Shown piece by piece: positions 1-6,613 of a stretch of DNA of 12,136 bases; the first letter of the stretch is position 1; the number at the start of each line of letters is the position of its first letter. Both the position numbers and the translations under genes were made by a program. This stretch comes from CAADGU01 sp964581605 (GTDB lineage Bacteria; Chloroflexota; Anaerolineae; Promineifilales; Promineifilaceae): assembly GCA_964581605.1 (NCBI GenBank), contig CAZOPF010000141.1, forward strand, positions 1 through 12,136. The letters run 5' to 3'. Under the pieces are notes generated by a model. It had not been told where the DNA came from and did no database searches. It saw only the letters and a list, made by a program, of their open reading frames with translations.

Positions 1-174
1 GGTGTAGATGTCGTTGGTGATCACGGCCAGGTCGATTTCGGGCCAGAGCGCACGGCAGAGCATCTCGACCAGGAGCGTCTTCCCCGATCCCACCGGCCCG
101 CAGACGCCGAGGGTGAACACGGAACGCTGTGTCCCGGCATAGCGGGCCGGCAGGCGCTCCAGGTGCCTGGCCAC
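1..174 (-). CDS. ureG: Urease accessory GTPase UreG, N-terminal part (runs off left edge)
   Basis: Reading the minus strand leftwards gives a P-loop, G-P-V-G-S-G-K-T, followed about 20 residues later by D-L-A-V-I-T-N-D-I-Y-T. Together these are the diagnostic N-terminal signature of UreG, the SIMIBI-class GTPase that delivers nickel to urease with UreD, UreE and UreF. HypB, the hydrogenase homologue, lacks the TNDIYT block, so UreG is the better call. Only about 58 codons are in the window; the G-domain switch regions and C-terminus lie beyond the left edge. The start is uncertain. The frame stays open back to the stop codon of the neighbouring GNAT gene (235-237), but the only usual start codon in that stretch is GTG at 172-174, with no convincing Shine-Dalgarno sequence. 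The coding part is about 67% GC, while the next 60 bp are about 35% GC, so the 5' end may be truncated or misjoined. No other urease gene is visible. Confidence 0.85.
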   Translation of the reverse strand, partial: MARHLERLPARYAGTQRSVFTLGVCGPVGSGKTLLVEMLCRALWPEIDLAVITNDIYT

Positions 175-234
175 CGCTTTTGAGTGGCCTAAAAAAATCC
201 TTTTACTTTTACAATTGGTTTTTCTGACGGCAAC

Positions 235-726
235 TCAATCCCCCTCCGCCAATACCAGCTCAAACTCCCACTCGTCTTCAATGGGTATGCCGTTCAGCCC
301 CAGGAGTGGGATTTCTGGTTTGAGTTGGCGGGAAAGGGCGAGGGCGTTTTGATGGACGGCCGTTAGCCGCCACCCCCGCTTCTTATAAAAACGAATGGCC
401 GGTTCATTATCGTTGGTGGTGATGAGCCAGATACGGTGGCAGCCTTGTTGCCGGGCATAGTCGGTGGCGGTGGCCAACAGTGCGGAACCAAGCCCACGCT
501 CCGGCACGGCCGTATGCAGCGTCACCACTTCACAGTCATGGCCGTTTACATGCACCGTCACCAACCCCACCCGCTCCCCATCCAGACTGCCGATAAAACC
601 GGGCAGCTCGTCGCACTGGTGCAACCGCTCGCGGGACACCATACGTGTGTTACCTGCCCACTGCCACAAAAAAGCGCGTACCCATTCCCGGTCATTTTCC
701 TCAACGGGTTGGATGGTAATTGGCAT
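235..726 (-). CDS. GNAT-family N-acetyltransferase
   Basis: This 163-residue protein has the layout of a single-domain GNAT enzyme, which moves an acetyl group from acetyl-CoA to an amine. Motif A (about residues 65-90) contains the pyrophosphate-binding turn P-E-R-G-L-G-S-A at 75-82. Motif B (about 104-119) contains N-D-N-E-P-A-I-R-F-Y-K-K-R-G-W, the usual 'N..A...Y.k.GF/W' element. The last 25 residues (PLLGLNGIPIEDEWEFELVL) form an acidic C-terminal strand seen in some small-molecule acetyltransferases, but I cannot name the substrate. The ATG at 726 follows an AAAGGT stretch at a sensible distance. The gene begins 30 bp after the stop of the PNPOx-like gene and is probably cotranscribed with it. 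Two copies of the ACGGCCGT octamer fall inside, both read as Thr-Ala-Val. Confidence 0.9.
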   Translation of the reverse strand: MPITIQPVEENDREWVRAFLWQWAGNTRMVSRERLHQCDELPGFIGSLDGERVGLVTVHVNGHDCEVVTLHTAVPERGLGSALLATATDYARQQGCHRIWLITTNDNEPAIRFYKKRGWRLTAVHQNALALSRQLKPEIPLLGLNGIPIEDEWEFELVLAEGD

Positions 727-756
727 TTTTGTTACCTTTGCTCACCCAGTTCCGGC

Positions 757-1185
757 TCAACCCAAAAGGGCTAAGTCTGCGCCTGACCAGGTTTGGCGTA
801 CGGCTGCACCCGCCGCCCCCCAGGCTGTTAGTTTCGTAGGAGTGATTTCGATCACGGCCGTATATGCCTCATCACTGGCAATGTCCCACTCATATTTCTG
901 TTGGAAATGAGGCTGCAACACGGCCGTCAGCCCCGCCACCAGCCGCGCTTCCCCCTCAATAATGATCACATCCATAGGGTCAGGGTAGGTAATGGTGACA
1001 AAGGGGTTGGCCTGGATATTGCGCGTTTTCACGGCCGTCTCCTGCGCCACCACATAAATCCGCCCCCCATGCCACACATGCCACACCGGCGCACTATGGG
1101 GTTTGCCGGACGGCCGTACCGTCACCAACCAGCTACACTCACTCTTAGCAAACTTATCTAAAACCGTCTCTAACATTTTCTTCAT
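757..1185 (-). CDS. Pyridoxamine 5'-phosphate oxidase-like (split-barrel) flavin/F420-binding protein
   Basis: About 142 residues, the size of the single-domain split-beta-barrel family that binds FMN, F420 or similar cofactors. Recognisable pieces are the opening strand S-W-L-V-T-V-R-P-S-G-K-P-H-S-A-P-V-W-H-V-W (about 18-38), then G-R-I-Y-V-V (41-46), then K-T-R-N-I-Q-A-N-P-F-V-T-I (53-65), the typical 'K..nl..np.v.l' cofactor-pocket motif. A closing strand follows at about 108-120. These features fit the F420-dependent or general stress protein type of PNPOx-like proteins; the substrate cannot be told. The frame extends upstream to 1236, but those codons are made of a tandem repeat and look non-coding. 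I prefer the ATG at 1185 (M-K-K-M). The ATG at 1176 is also possible and has GGG nine bases upstream. The gene lies between the thioesterase and GNAT genes on the same strand. Confidence 0.82.
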   Translation of the reverse strand: MKKMLETVLDKFAKSECSWLVTVRPSGKPHSAPVWHVWHGGRIYVVAQETAVKTRNIQANPFVTITYPDPMDVIIIEGEARLVAGLTAVLQPHFQQKYEWDIASDEAYTAVIEITPTKLTAWGAAGAAVRQTWSGADLALLG

Positions 1186-1206
1186 CCCTATTCCCATTAC
1201 CAATTT

Positions 1207-1248
1207 ACTGCTCACTGCCCACTGCCCACTGCTCACTGCTCACTGCCC
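1207..1248. repeat. Heptamer tandem array (ACTGCYC)6
   Basis: Six consecutive 7-bp units ACTGCTC or ACTGCCC fill 1207-1248. Looser heptamer periodicity continues leftwards to about 1191. The array sits in the 73-bp spacer between the thioesterase gene and the PNPOx-like gene, immediately upstream of the latter's start, and it artificially lengthens that reading frame. It may be a slippage-prone tract; any regulatory role is speculation. Confidence 0.9.
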
Positions 1249-1258
1249 ACTTTCACCC

Positions 1259-1723
1259 TCATCCCACCAAATACGTCGCTGTACCCAACGCAATCTCCAG
1301 GCCCGCCTCATTGTGCAACTCCATGCGTGTCACTGCCACCTTATTCCCCTTCCGAATCACCCGCGCCGTCGCAATAAACGCATCCCCCCGCCCCGGCCGC
1401 AAATAATCAATGCGAATATCAATCGTGCCCAACTTTTGCAGCCGCCGCTGCATCTCCTCTGGCGACAGGTCAAGCAGTTCCACTACCAGATTGGCCATCG
1501 CCACCATTCCCCCGGCCGCATCCAGCAGCGAAGCCGTCACCCCGCCATGCAAAATATGGTAAAACGGATTGCCCTCCAGCTCCGGCTTCATCCGCACCCG
1601 CAGCGCCACACTCTCCGCCGTCAGCGCCAATACCTCCAGCCCAATCAACTGATGAAACGGAATATGCTGCGCATACAACCCCTTAATCAACTCCAAAATT
1701 TCTGTATCTGTCACGGCCGTCAT
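1259..1723 (-). CDS. PaaI/YigI-type hotdog-fold acyl-CoA thioesterase
   Basis: A 154-residue single hotdog domain. The core helix has the family signature H-G-G-V-T-A-S-L-L-D-A-A-G-G at about residues 59-72, with the aspartate at 68 in the position of the catalytic acid. The second half carries the strand pair I-D-I-R-I-D-Y-L-R-P (about 101-110) and F-I-A-T-A-R-V-I-R-K-G-N-K-V-A-V (116-131), typical of PaaI/YbgC-like thioesterases that hydrolyse aryl- or acyl-CoA. Between the halves is an insertion rich in Leu, Glu and Arg (about 82-98) of unknown role. The frame is open back to 1804, but the upstream 27 codons look unlike the family. GGAGG lies directly against the ATG at 1723, too close for ordinary use, and nine bases before a GTG at 1714. 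Translation may therefore begin at 1714. Confidence 0.85.
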   Translation of the reverse strand: MTAVTDTEILELIKGLYAQHIPFHQLIGLEVLALTAESVALRVRMKPELEGNPFYHILHGGVTASLLDAAGGMVAMANLVVELLDLSPEEMQRRLQKLGTIDIRIDYLRPGRGDAFIATARVIRKGNKVAVTRMELHNEAGLEIALGTATYLVG

Positions 1724-1834
1724 CCTCCACACTTCCGTACACTCTTGCGGGGCCATTTGGCAAATCACCCTACAAATTGTCAGCCATCTCTCATAGATGT
1801 GCAATCAGCCTGATTAGTGGTATGCTAGTGCCTC

Positions 1835-1885
1835 GTTTGTAGTAACGACTTTAGTCGTCAGATCGCTACGGTGGTTACTACAAAC
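1835..1885. repeat. Palindromic intergenic element (MITE/REP-like)
   Basis: GTTTGTAGTAAC at 1835-1846 is repeated perfectly inverted as GTTACTACAAAC at 1874-1885. A smaller hairpin, ACGAC-TTTA-GTCGT, sits inside at 1845-1858. The 51-bp element lies in the spacer between the divergent thioesterase and prfC genes. It is not followed by a T-run, so it does not look like an ordinary terminator. From memory, very similar 'GTAGTAACGACTTTAGTCGT' elements are dispersed in some cyanobacterial and Chloroflexota genomes; I have not verified this. Confidence 0.75.
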
Positions 1886-1949
1886 CAACAACATTCAACC
1901 CGGCGGTCACAATGCCCACATTGTGGCCGTTTTTTACGCTAAACAGGAT

Positions 1950-3551
1950 ATGACTGAACAAACCGCAATTACCGACGGCCAGTTAACGGCCGAAATTCAA
2001 AAAAGGCGTACCTTCGCCATCATCTCCCACCCCGACGCGGGCAAAACCACCCTCACCGAAAAGCTGCTGCTCTATGGCAACGCCATCCACCTGGCGGGCA
2101 GCGTGCGCGCCCGCAAAAACCAGCGTGCCGCCACCTCAGACTGGATGAAAATGGAGCAAGAACGGGGCATCTCCATCACCTCCACCGTGCTGCAATTCCC
2201 CTACCAGGGGCACATCATCAACCTGCTAGACACACCGGGCCATCAAGATTTTTCTGAAGACACCTACCGCACCCTCACCGCCGCTGACTGCGCCGTCATG
2301 GTGCTAGACGCCGCCAAAGGGGTAGAGGAACAAACTGTCAAGCTCTTTGAAGTATGCCGTCGCCGCGGCATCCCCGTCTTCACCTTCATCAACAAAATGG
2401 ATCGGCCGGCGCTGGATGCGCTGGCCCTGCTGGACGAGGTAGAAACCGTGCTTGGAATGCAGCCCGTGCCCATGAACTGGCCCATCGGCGACGGCGATAC
2501 CTTCCTCGGCGTATACGACCGGCTCACCGAAGAAGTACACCTCTTTGACCGCACTGCCCACAACCAGACCATTTCGCCGGAGTACATTACGGGGTTGGAC
2601 GACCCGCGCATTGCAGCCACCCTCAGCAGCCACCAATTCGACGACCTGCACACCAACATTGCCCTGCTAGATGAAATGGCAACCTTTGATTTTGACACCT
2701 TTCGGCGCGGCGAGCAGACAATGGTTTACTTTGGCAGCGCGCTCACCAACTTCGGCGTTCAGCTATTCCTGAACGACTTCATCCAATATGCCCCCGCCCC
2801 TACCACCTACCCCAGCGATGCCGGGCCAATTGACCCGTACCAGCCGGAATTTACTGGCTTTGTCTTCAAAATTCAGGCGAATATGGATCCCCGCCACCGA
2901 GACAGTGTGGCTTTTTTGCGGGTGTGCAGCGGCCGTTTTGAACGCAACACCCAGGTCAAACATCCGCGCACCGGCAAGGTGCTCAAACTCTCCCGCACCT
3001 ACACTTTTTTTGCTGATGACCGGGAAGTGGTGGATGAGGCGTTTGCGGGGGATATCATTGGTCTGCCGGGCAATCGGGAGTTTAACATTGGCGATACCAT
3101 CAGCGCGGGGGCGACGTTTAATTTTGCGCCCATTCCCCGTTTTCCGGCGGAACATTTTGCCCGGCTGGTGAACCTGGACGTGAGCAAACAAAAGCAGTTC
3201 CAAAAAGGCATTGCCCAACTGGAAACAGAGGGGGCGATGCAAATTCTGTATGAGGTGGATGGCGCCCGGCGGGACCCAATTCTGGCCGTGGTGGGGATGC
3301 TGCAATTTGAAGTGGTGCAGGCGCGGCTGGAAGAGGAATACGGCGTAAAGACAAAGTTGGAACCGTTGCCCCACCGCCTCTGCCGTTGGGTGGAAGGGCC
3401 GGAGGAAAGCATCGAAAAGCTGCCCTGGCGGTATGGGATGATGAGGGCGCGGGATTATGACGGCCGTCTTGTTGCCCTTTGTAACTCCCCCCATGAACTG
3501 AACTATTACCAGGAAAAGTACCCTGAATTGACGTTTCGCAGTATTGGCTAA
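1950..3551 (+). CDS. prfC: Peptide chain release factor 3 (RF3)
   Basis: The product is a translational GTPase that removes RF1/RF2 from the ribosome after termination. From the ATG at 1950 it is 533 residues long, close to the E. coli protein (529). The G1 P-loop S-H-P-D-A-G-K-T-T is at about 26-34, the switch I region includes the conserved R-G-I-S-I-T-S, G3 is D-T-P-G-H, and G4 is N-K-M-D. The characteristic RF3 stretches S-D-W-M-K-M-E-Q-E-R-G, F-K-I-Q-A-N-M-D-P-R-H-R-D and the C-terminal V-V-G-M-L-Q-F-E-V-V are all present, so it is RF3 and not EF-G. An in-frame GTG at 1923 would add nine residues. The ATG is better supported by homology, although its AGGA is only one base away. A weak promoter-like pair (TTGTCA 1777-1782, TGCAAT 1800-1805, 17-bp spacer) lies upstream. 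It is the only plus-strand gene and stops 11 bp from the convergent dppF. Confidence 0.97.
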   Translation: MTEQTAITDGQLTAEIQKRRTFAIISHPDAGKTTLTEKLLLYGNAIHLAGSVRARKNQRAATSDWMKMEQERGISITSTVLQFPYQGHIINLLDTPGHQDFSEDTYRTLTAADCAVMVLDAAKGVEEQTVKLFEVCRRRGIPVFTFINKMDRPALDALALLDEVETVLGMQPVPMNWPIGDGDTFLGVYDRLTEEVHLFDRTAHNQTISPEYITGLDDPRIAATLSSHQFDDLHTNIALLDEMATFDFDTFRRGEQTMVYFGSALTNFGVQLFLNDFIQYAPAPTTYPSDAGPIDPYQPEFTGFVFKIQANMDPRHRDSVAFLRVCSGRFERNTQVKHPRTGKVLKLSRTYTFFADDREVVDEAFAGDIIGLPGNREFNIGDTISAGATFNFAPIPRFPAEHFARLVNLDVSKQKQFQKGIAQLETEGAMQILYEVDGARRDPILAVVGMLQFEVVQARLEEEYGVKTKLEPLPHRLCRWVEGPEESIEKLPWRYGMMRARDYDGRLVALCNSPHELNYYQEKYPELTFRSIG

Positions 3552-3562
3552 AAGGGCAGGCG

Positions 3563-4549
3563 TTACGCTGCGGCGTGGTGGCAGGCGACGGGGTGGGGGA
3601 ACACGGCCGTGCCCAATTCTCTGAGCATCGGTGCCTCTACCCGGCAAATGTCTGTGGCAATGGGGCAGCGTGGGTGAAAACGGCAGCCCGTTGGCGGATG
3701 CGCCGGGTTGGGTGTTTCCCCTTGCAGGATGATGGGCTGGCGTTTGGCTTCCGCGCGCGGGTCGGGCAGGGGAATGGCGGAAAGCAGTGCCTGGGTGTAG
3801 GGGTGCAACGGTCGTGTAAACAACACATCCCGCCCTGCCAACTCTACAATCTGCCCCAGATACATCACCGCCACCCGATCACTCAAATAACGCACCATGG
3901 CCAGGTCATGGGCAATAAACAGATAGGTCAGCCCCAGTTCCTGCTTCAAATCATCCAGCAAATTGATCACCTGTGCCTGAATGGAAACATCCAGCGCCGA
4001 AATCGGTTCGTCGGCCACAATAAAACGCGGGTTGGGGGCCAGGGCGCGGGCAATGCCCACCCGCTGCCGCTGCCCGCCGGAAAATTCATGTGGATAGCGG
4101 TTGGCAACGGCCGTGTTCAGCCCCACCAGATTCAGCAATTCCTTCACCCGCTTCTGCCGTGTGGCGCCATCCCCCAGGCCATGCACCCGCAACGGTTCCT
4201 CGATAATGTCGCCCACCGTCATGCGCGGATTCAGCGACGCATACGGGTCTTGAAAAATGATCTGCATCTGCTGCCGGAATGGCTGCAATTGGGAATCTGA
4301 GAGGGGCACCAGGTTACGGCCGTTCAGCCAGATTTCGCCCGCCGACGGCCGTATCAACCGCAGCAGCAGCCGCCCGGTGGTAGATTTGCCGCAGCCACTC
4401 TCCCCCACCAGCCCCAACGTCTCCCCCGGCAAAATATCAAAATCCACGCCATCAACAGCCTGCACCAGCCCCACTTGCTGCCGCCGCCAGCCGCGCCGGA
4501 TGGGAAAATACTTCTTCAAGCCGCGTACCTGCATCAATGGTTCAGTCAT
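3563..4549 (-). CDS. dppF: Dipeptide/oligopeptide/nickel ABC transporter ATP-binding protein, DppF/OppF type
   Basis: A 328-residue cytoplasmic ATPase subunit that powers peptide (or nickel) import together with the DppD-like partner encoded next to it. Walker A is G-E-S-G-C-G-K-S-T at 49-57, the Q-loop glutamine is at 100, the ABC signature F-S-G-G-Q-R-Q-R is at 156-163, Walker B ends in A-D-E at 179-181, and the switch histidine is at 214. The C-terminal oligopeptide-transporter extension starts at H-P-Y-T-Q-A-L-L (249-256). It includes cysteines at 289, 295, 302 and 323; this pattern resembles the iron-sulfur binding extension described for mycobacterial OppD, so a cluster is possible here. 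It is the last gene of the dppBCDF operon and converges on prfC. Four ACGGCCGT octamers fall within it. Confidence 0.95.
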   Translation of the reverse strand: MTEPLMQVRGLKKYFPIRRGWRRQQVGLVQAVDGVDFDILPGETLGLVGESGCGKSTTGRLLLRLIRPSAGEIWLNGRNLVPLSDSQLQPFRQQMQIIFQDPYASLNPRMTVGDIIEEPLRVHGLGDGATRQKRVKELLNLVGLNTAVANRYPHEFSGGQRQRVGIARALAPNPRFIVADEPISALDVSIQAQVINLLDDLKQELGLTYLFIAHDLAMVRYLSDRVAVMYLGQIVELAGRDVLFTRPLHPYTQALLSAIPLPDPRAEAKRQPIILQGETPNPAHPPTGCRFHPRCPIATDICRVEAPMLRELGTAVFPHPVACHHAAA

Positions 4550-4560
4550 GTCATTTAATC

Positions 4561-4606
4561 CACAGATTCCACAGATGACGCAGATTTTTTATCTGTGAAA
4601 TCTGTG
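4561..4606. repeat. Nested inverted repeat CACAGAT/ATCTGTG between dppD and dppF
   Basis: Two left arms, CACAGATT (4561-4568) and CACAGAT (4570-4576), are mirrored by two right arms, ATCTGTG (4591-4597) and AATCTGTG (4599-4606), with a short T-rich centre. The element fills most of the 68-bp spacer between the two ATPase genes. It could fold in RNA as one long hairpin. Similar CACAGAT-type repeats are, from memory, common as dispersed intergenic elements in environmental genomes; this is not checked here. Confidence 0.75.
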
Positions 4607-4617
4607 CATACTCCTTC

Positions 4618-5604
4618 TCACCGGGCAGCCCGCACTTCGGGCCAGCGCCAGCAGGCAGCATAATGGTCACGGTCAATCAGGGTCAGCGGCGGCCGTTCTG
4701 CCCGGCAACACGCTTCCACAAACGAACACCGGTTGGCAAAAGGACAGCCCGTTACCTCCGCCAGCAAATCGGGCGGTGTGCCTTCAATGGCCCGCAACCG
4801 TTGCCGTTCCGGCTGGTTCATCTTTGGTAACGATTCCAGCAAGCCCAACGTGTAGGGATGGCTGGTCTGTTCATATAGTTCCAATACCGGAGCCATCTCC
4901 ACAATATGCCCGGCATACATCACCGCCACCCGGTTTACCAGGCTGGCCACCACCCCCATATCATGTGTAATCCAGATGACCGACATGCCTAATTCCGCTT
5001 TTAACTCTTTGATCAACGTCACAATCTGCGCCTGAATGGTCACATCCAGTGCCGTTGTCGGCTCATCGGCAATCAGAAGTGCCGGGCGGCAGGCCAGGGC
5101 CATGGCGATATTGATGCGCTGTCGCTGCCCGCCGGAAAACTGGTGTGGATAATCATCCAGCCGCCGCGCTGCATCGGCGATGCCCACCATTTCCAACAGT
5201 TCCGTTGCCCGTTGCCGGGCGTCGCTGCGCTTTAGTTGCAGGTGCATTTGCAGGCTTTCCATCACCTGCCGCCCCACCGTCAGCACCGGGTTGAGCGAGG
5301 TCATCGGGTCTTGAAAAATCATGGCTATATCGCGCCCACGAACCCGACGCAGCTGGCTTTCGGGCATTTGTAGCAAATCTTCTTCCTCGAAGAGGACACG
5401 GCCGTCTTCCACTTTTCCCGGTGGCGAAGGCACCAACCCAACGAGCGAGAGCGCACTGACCGATTTACCGCAACCGCTTTCCCCCACTATCGCCAGCGAC
5501 TCCCCCTTCGCTACTGTGTAGGAGATGCCATTCACAGCATGGACAACGCCATCCTGAGTATAAAAACGGGTGGTCAGGTTTTCTACTTGAAGCAAGGTAG
5601 TCAT
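4618..5604 (-). CDS. dppD: Dipeptide/oligopeptide/nickel ABC transporter ATP-binding protein, DppD/OppD type
   Basis: The second ATPase of the transporter, 328 residues from the ATG at 5604 (M-T-T-L-L-Q-V-E-N-L). An in-frame GTG at 5622 would add six residues and has no better ribosome site. Walker A G-E-S-G-C-G-K-S-V is at 41-49, the Q-loop glutamine at 98, the signature F-S-G-G-Q-R-Q-R at 156-163, Walker B A-D-E at 179-181 and the switch histidine at 214. D-loop and H-loop spacing match dppF, so both ATP sites should be competent. The C-terminal extension begins at H-P-Y-T-L-G-L-L (249-256) and has cysteines at 287, 293, 299, 300 and 318, again compatible with the iron-sulfur motif known in some OppD proteins. 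It lies between dppC and dppF on the same strand. Confidence 0.95.
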   Translation of the reverse strand: MTTLLQVENLTTRFYTQDGVVHAVNGISYTVAKGESLAIVGESGCGKSVSALSLVGLVPSPPGKVEDGRVLFEEEDLLQMPESQLRRVRGRDIAMIFQDPMTSLNPVLTVGRQVMESLQMHLQLKRSDARQRATELLEMVGIADAARRLDDYPHQFSGGQRQRINIAMALACRPALLIADEPTTALDVTIQAQIVTLIKELKAELGMSVIWITHDMGVVASLVNRVAVMYAGHIVEMAPVLELYEQTSHPYTLGLLESLPKMNQPERQRLRAIEGTPPDLLAEVTGCPFANRCSFVEACCRAERPPLTLIDRDHYAACWRWPEVRAAR

Positions 5605-5620
5605 CTGTGCTAAAGGGGCC

Positions 5621-5639
5621 ACGCACTATCACAGTGCGT
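5621..5639. repeat. Small hairpin in the dppC-dppD spacer
   Basis: ACGCACT (5621-5627) and AGTGCGT (5633-5639) form a perfect 7-bp stem with a 5-base loop, in the 55-bp spacer after the dppC stop and just before the dppD start. No T-run follows on the minus strand. It may be an mRNA processing or stability element that sets different levels of permease and ATPase; that role is inference. Confidence 0.6.
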
Positions 5640-5659
5640 CATACCGGATATTACACACA

Positions 5660-6607
5660 CTATTTCCGCCGCCAGCGCCGCCGGGGGCGGGTGACATCCA
5701 TTTGCCGCCGTAACCCTTCGCCGAGCATATTAAAGGCAAAGATGTTCAGGAAAATAACCAGGCCAATGAGGGCCACTTCCCAGGGGGTGAGCAGCATTTT
5801 GTTCCAAAAGTCAGAGAGCATCTGGCCCAGTTCAGGGTAGCCGGCCGTCAGGCCAACCGCCATGACGCCGGCACTGTTGGGGTCTTCGCTCATACGCACA
5901 AAGGCGTCGCCAATGAACATGCCCAGGAAGCCGAGTTCAGCCAGCACCAGCAGGGTGGCGGCCAGTTCAAAGGCGATGAGAGCGGGCAGGGCGGGCCACA
6001 GTTGGGGCAGCACATAACCGCGCAGAATGCCAAACGGCCGTACCCCCACCGCTTTTGCTCCTTCAATGTAAGGCGATTGTTTGATCACCAGCGTACTGTT
6101 TTTAACGAACACGGCCGTGTTTGCCCAACCCGTTGCCACCAATGCCACCATAAATGTGGACAATCCCCGGCTGCCCATAAACGAAATGGCCGCCAGCGCA
6201 AAGAGCAGAATGGGAATTGCCAGGCTAATGTCCGTCAGCAGATCAATAATCCGGGTAACAAGACCGCCAAACCAACCGGCCGTCAGCCCTAACACTGTGC
6301 CCAGAAATATACGCAGCGAAGCGATGATAAAACAAAGCAGCAGGGTAGGGCGGATGGCCCACAACAGACGGCTGTATAAATCGCGGCCGGCGTTATCAGT
6401 ACCCATGAAAAATTGCGCCAACGTCAATGGCGGCACAGGCAGCCGGGAGGGGATATACACCTTTTCGCCCACCGTGAGCACATCGTCAAATACCTCCATG
6501 GGGTCAATGGGCGCCAGGCGGGGGCCAATGATGGCTATAAAAATGAAAAAGCCGGTGAGGGCCGCACCAATCCAGAGTGGGTAATTGCGAGAGTAAGCCT
6601 TTTTCAT
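5660..6607 (-). CDS. dppC: Peptide/nickel ABC transporter permease, DppC type
   Basis: A 315-residue inner-membrane permease. The first membrane segment (about 11-28) is followed by an extracytoplasmic stretch ending in the DppC hallmark F-M-G-T-D-N-A-G-R-D at 67-76. Further hydrophobic segments lie at about 88-110, 120-145, 150-168, 207-232 and 277-297. The cytoplasmic EAA-like loop that docks on the ATPases reads E-G-A-K-A-V-G at 182-188, continuing to L-P at about 200. The C-terminus is very basic (RPRRRWRRK). It follows dppB after 6 bp and is surely cotranscribed with it. The segment at about 36-60 (VFDDVLTVGEKVYIPSRLPV) is longer than in textbook DppC and may be part of the site that meets the binding protein. 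Confidence 0.95.
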   Translation of the reverse strand: MKKAYSRNYPLWIGAALTGFFIFIAIIGPRLAPIDPMEVFDDVLTVGEKVYIPSRLPVPPLTLAQFFMGTDNAGRDLYSRLLWAIRPTLLLCFIIASLRIFLGTVLGLTAGWFGGLVTRIIDLLTDISLAIPILLFALAAISFMGSRGLSTFMVALVATGWANTAVFVKNSTLVIKQSPYIEGAKAVGVRPFGILRGYVLPQLWPALPALIAFELAATLLVLAELGFLGMFIGDAFVRMSEDPNSAGVMAVGLTAGYPELGQMLSDFWNKMLLTPWEVALIGLVIFLNIFAFNMLGEGLRRQMDVTRPRRRWRRK

Positions 6608-6613
6608 GGCTGT

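Noticed and set aside
1..174. Hydrogenase nickel chaperone HypB
   Set aside because: The G-P-V-G-S-G-K-T loop followed by T-N-D-I-Y-T is specific to UreG.
1191..1250. CRISPR array
   Set aside because: The units are 7 bp with no spacers, so this is a simple tandem repeat; no cas gene is present.
1103..1813. Plus-strand 236-residue frame opposite the PNPOx-like and thioesterase genes
   Set aside because: His/Pro/Arg-rich antisense product that passes through the heptamer array; the minus-strand genes have clear domains.
1923..1949. GTG start nine codons upstream for prfC
   Set aside because: The added residues do not resemble RF3 N-termini; the ATG at 1950 gives the family's usual length. 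It cannot be fully excluded.
2763..3647. Long minus-strand frame opposite prfC
   Set aside because: Its product is rich in His, Pro and Arg with no recognisable domain, and prfC on the other strand is a full-length, highly conserved match.
3575..4300. Plus-strand frame opposite dppF
   Set aside because: Antisense shadow of a gene with every ABC ATPase motif intact.
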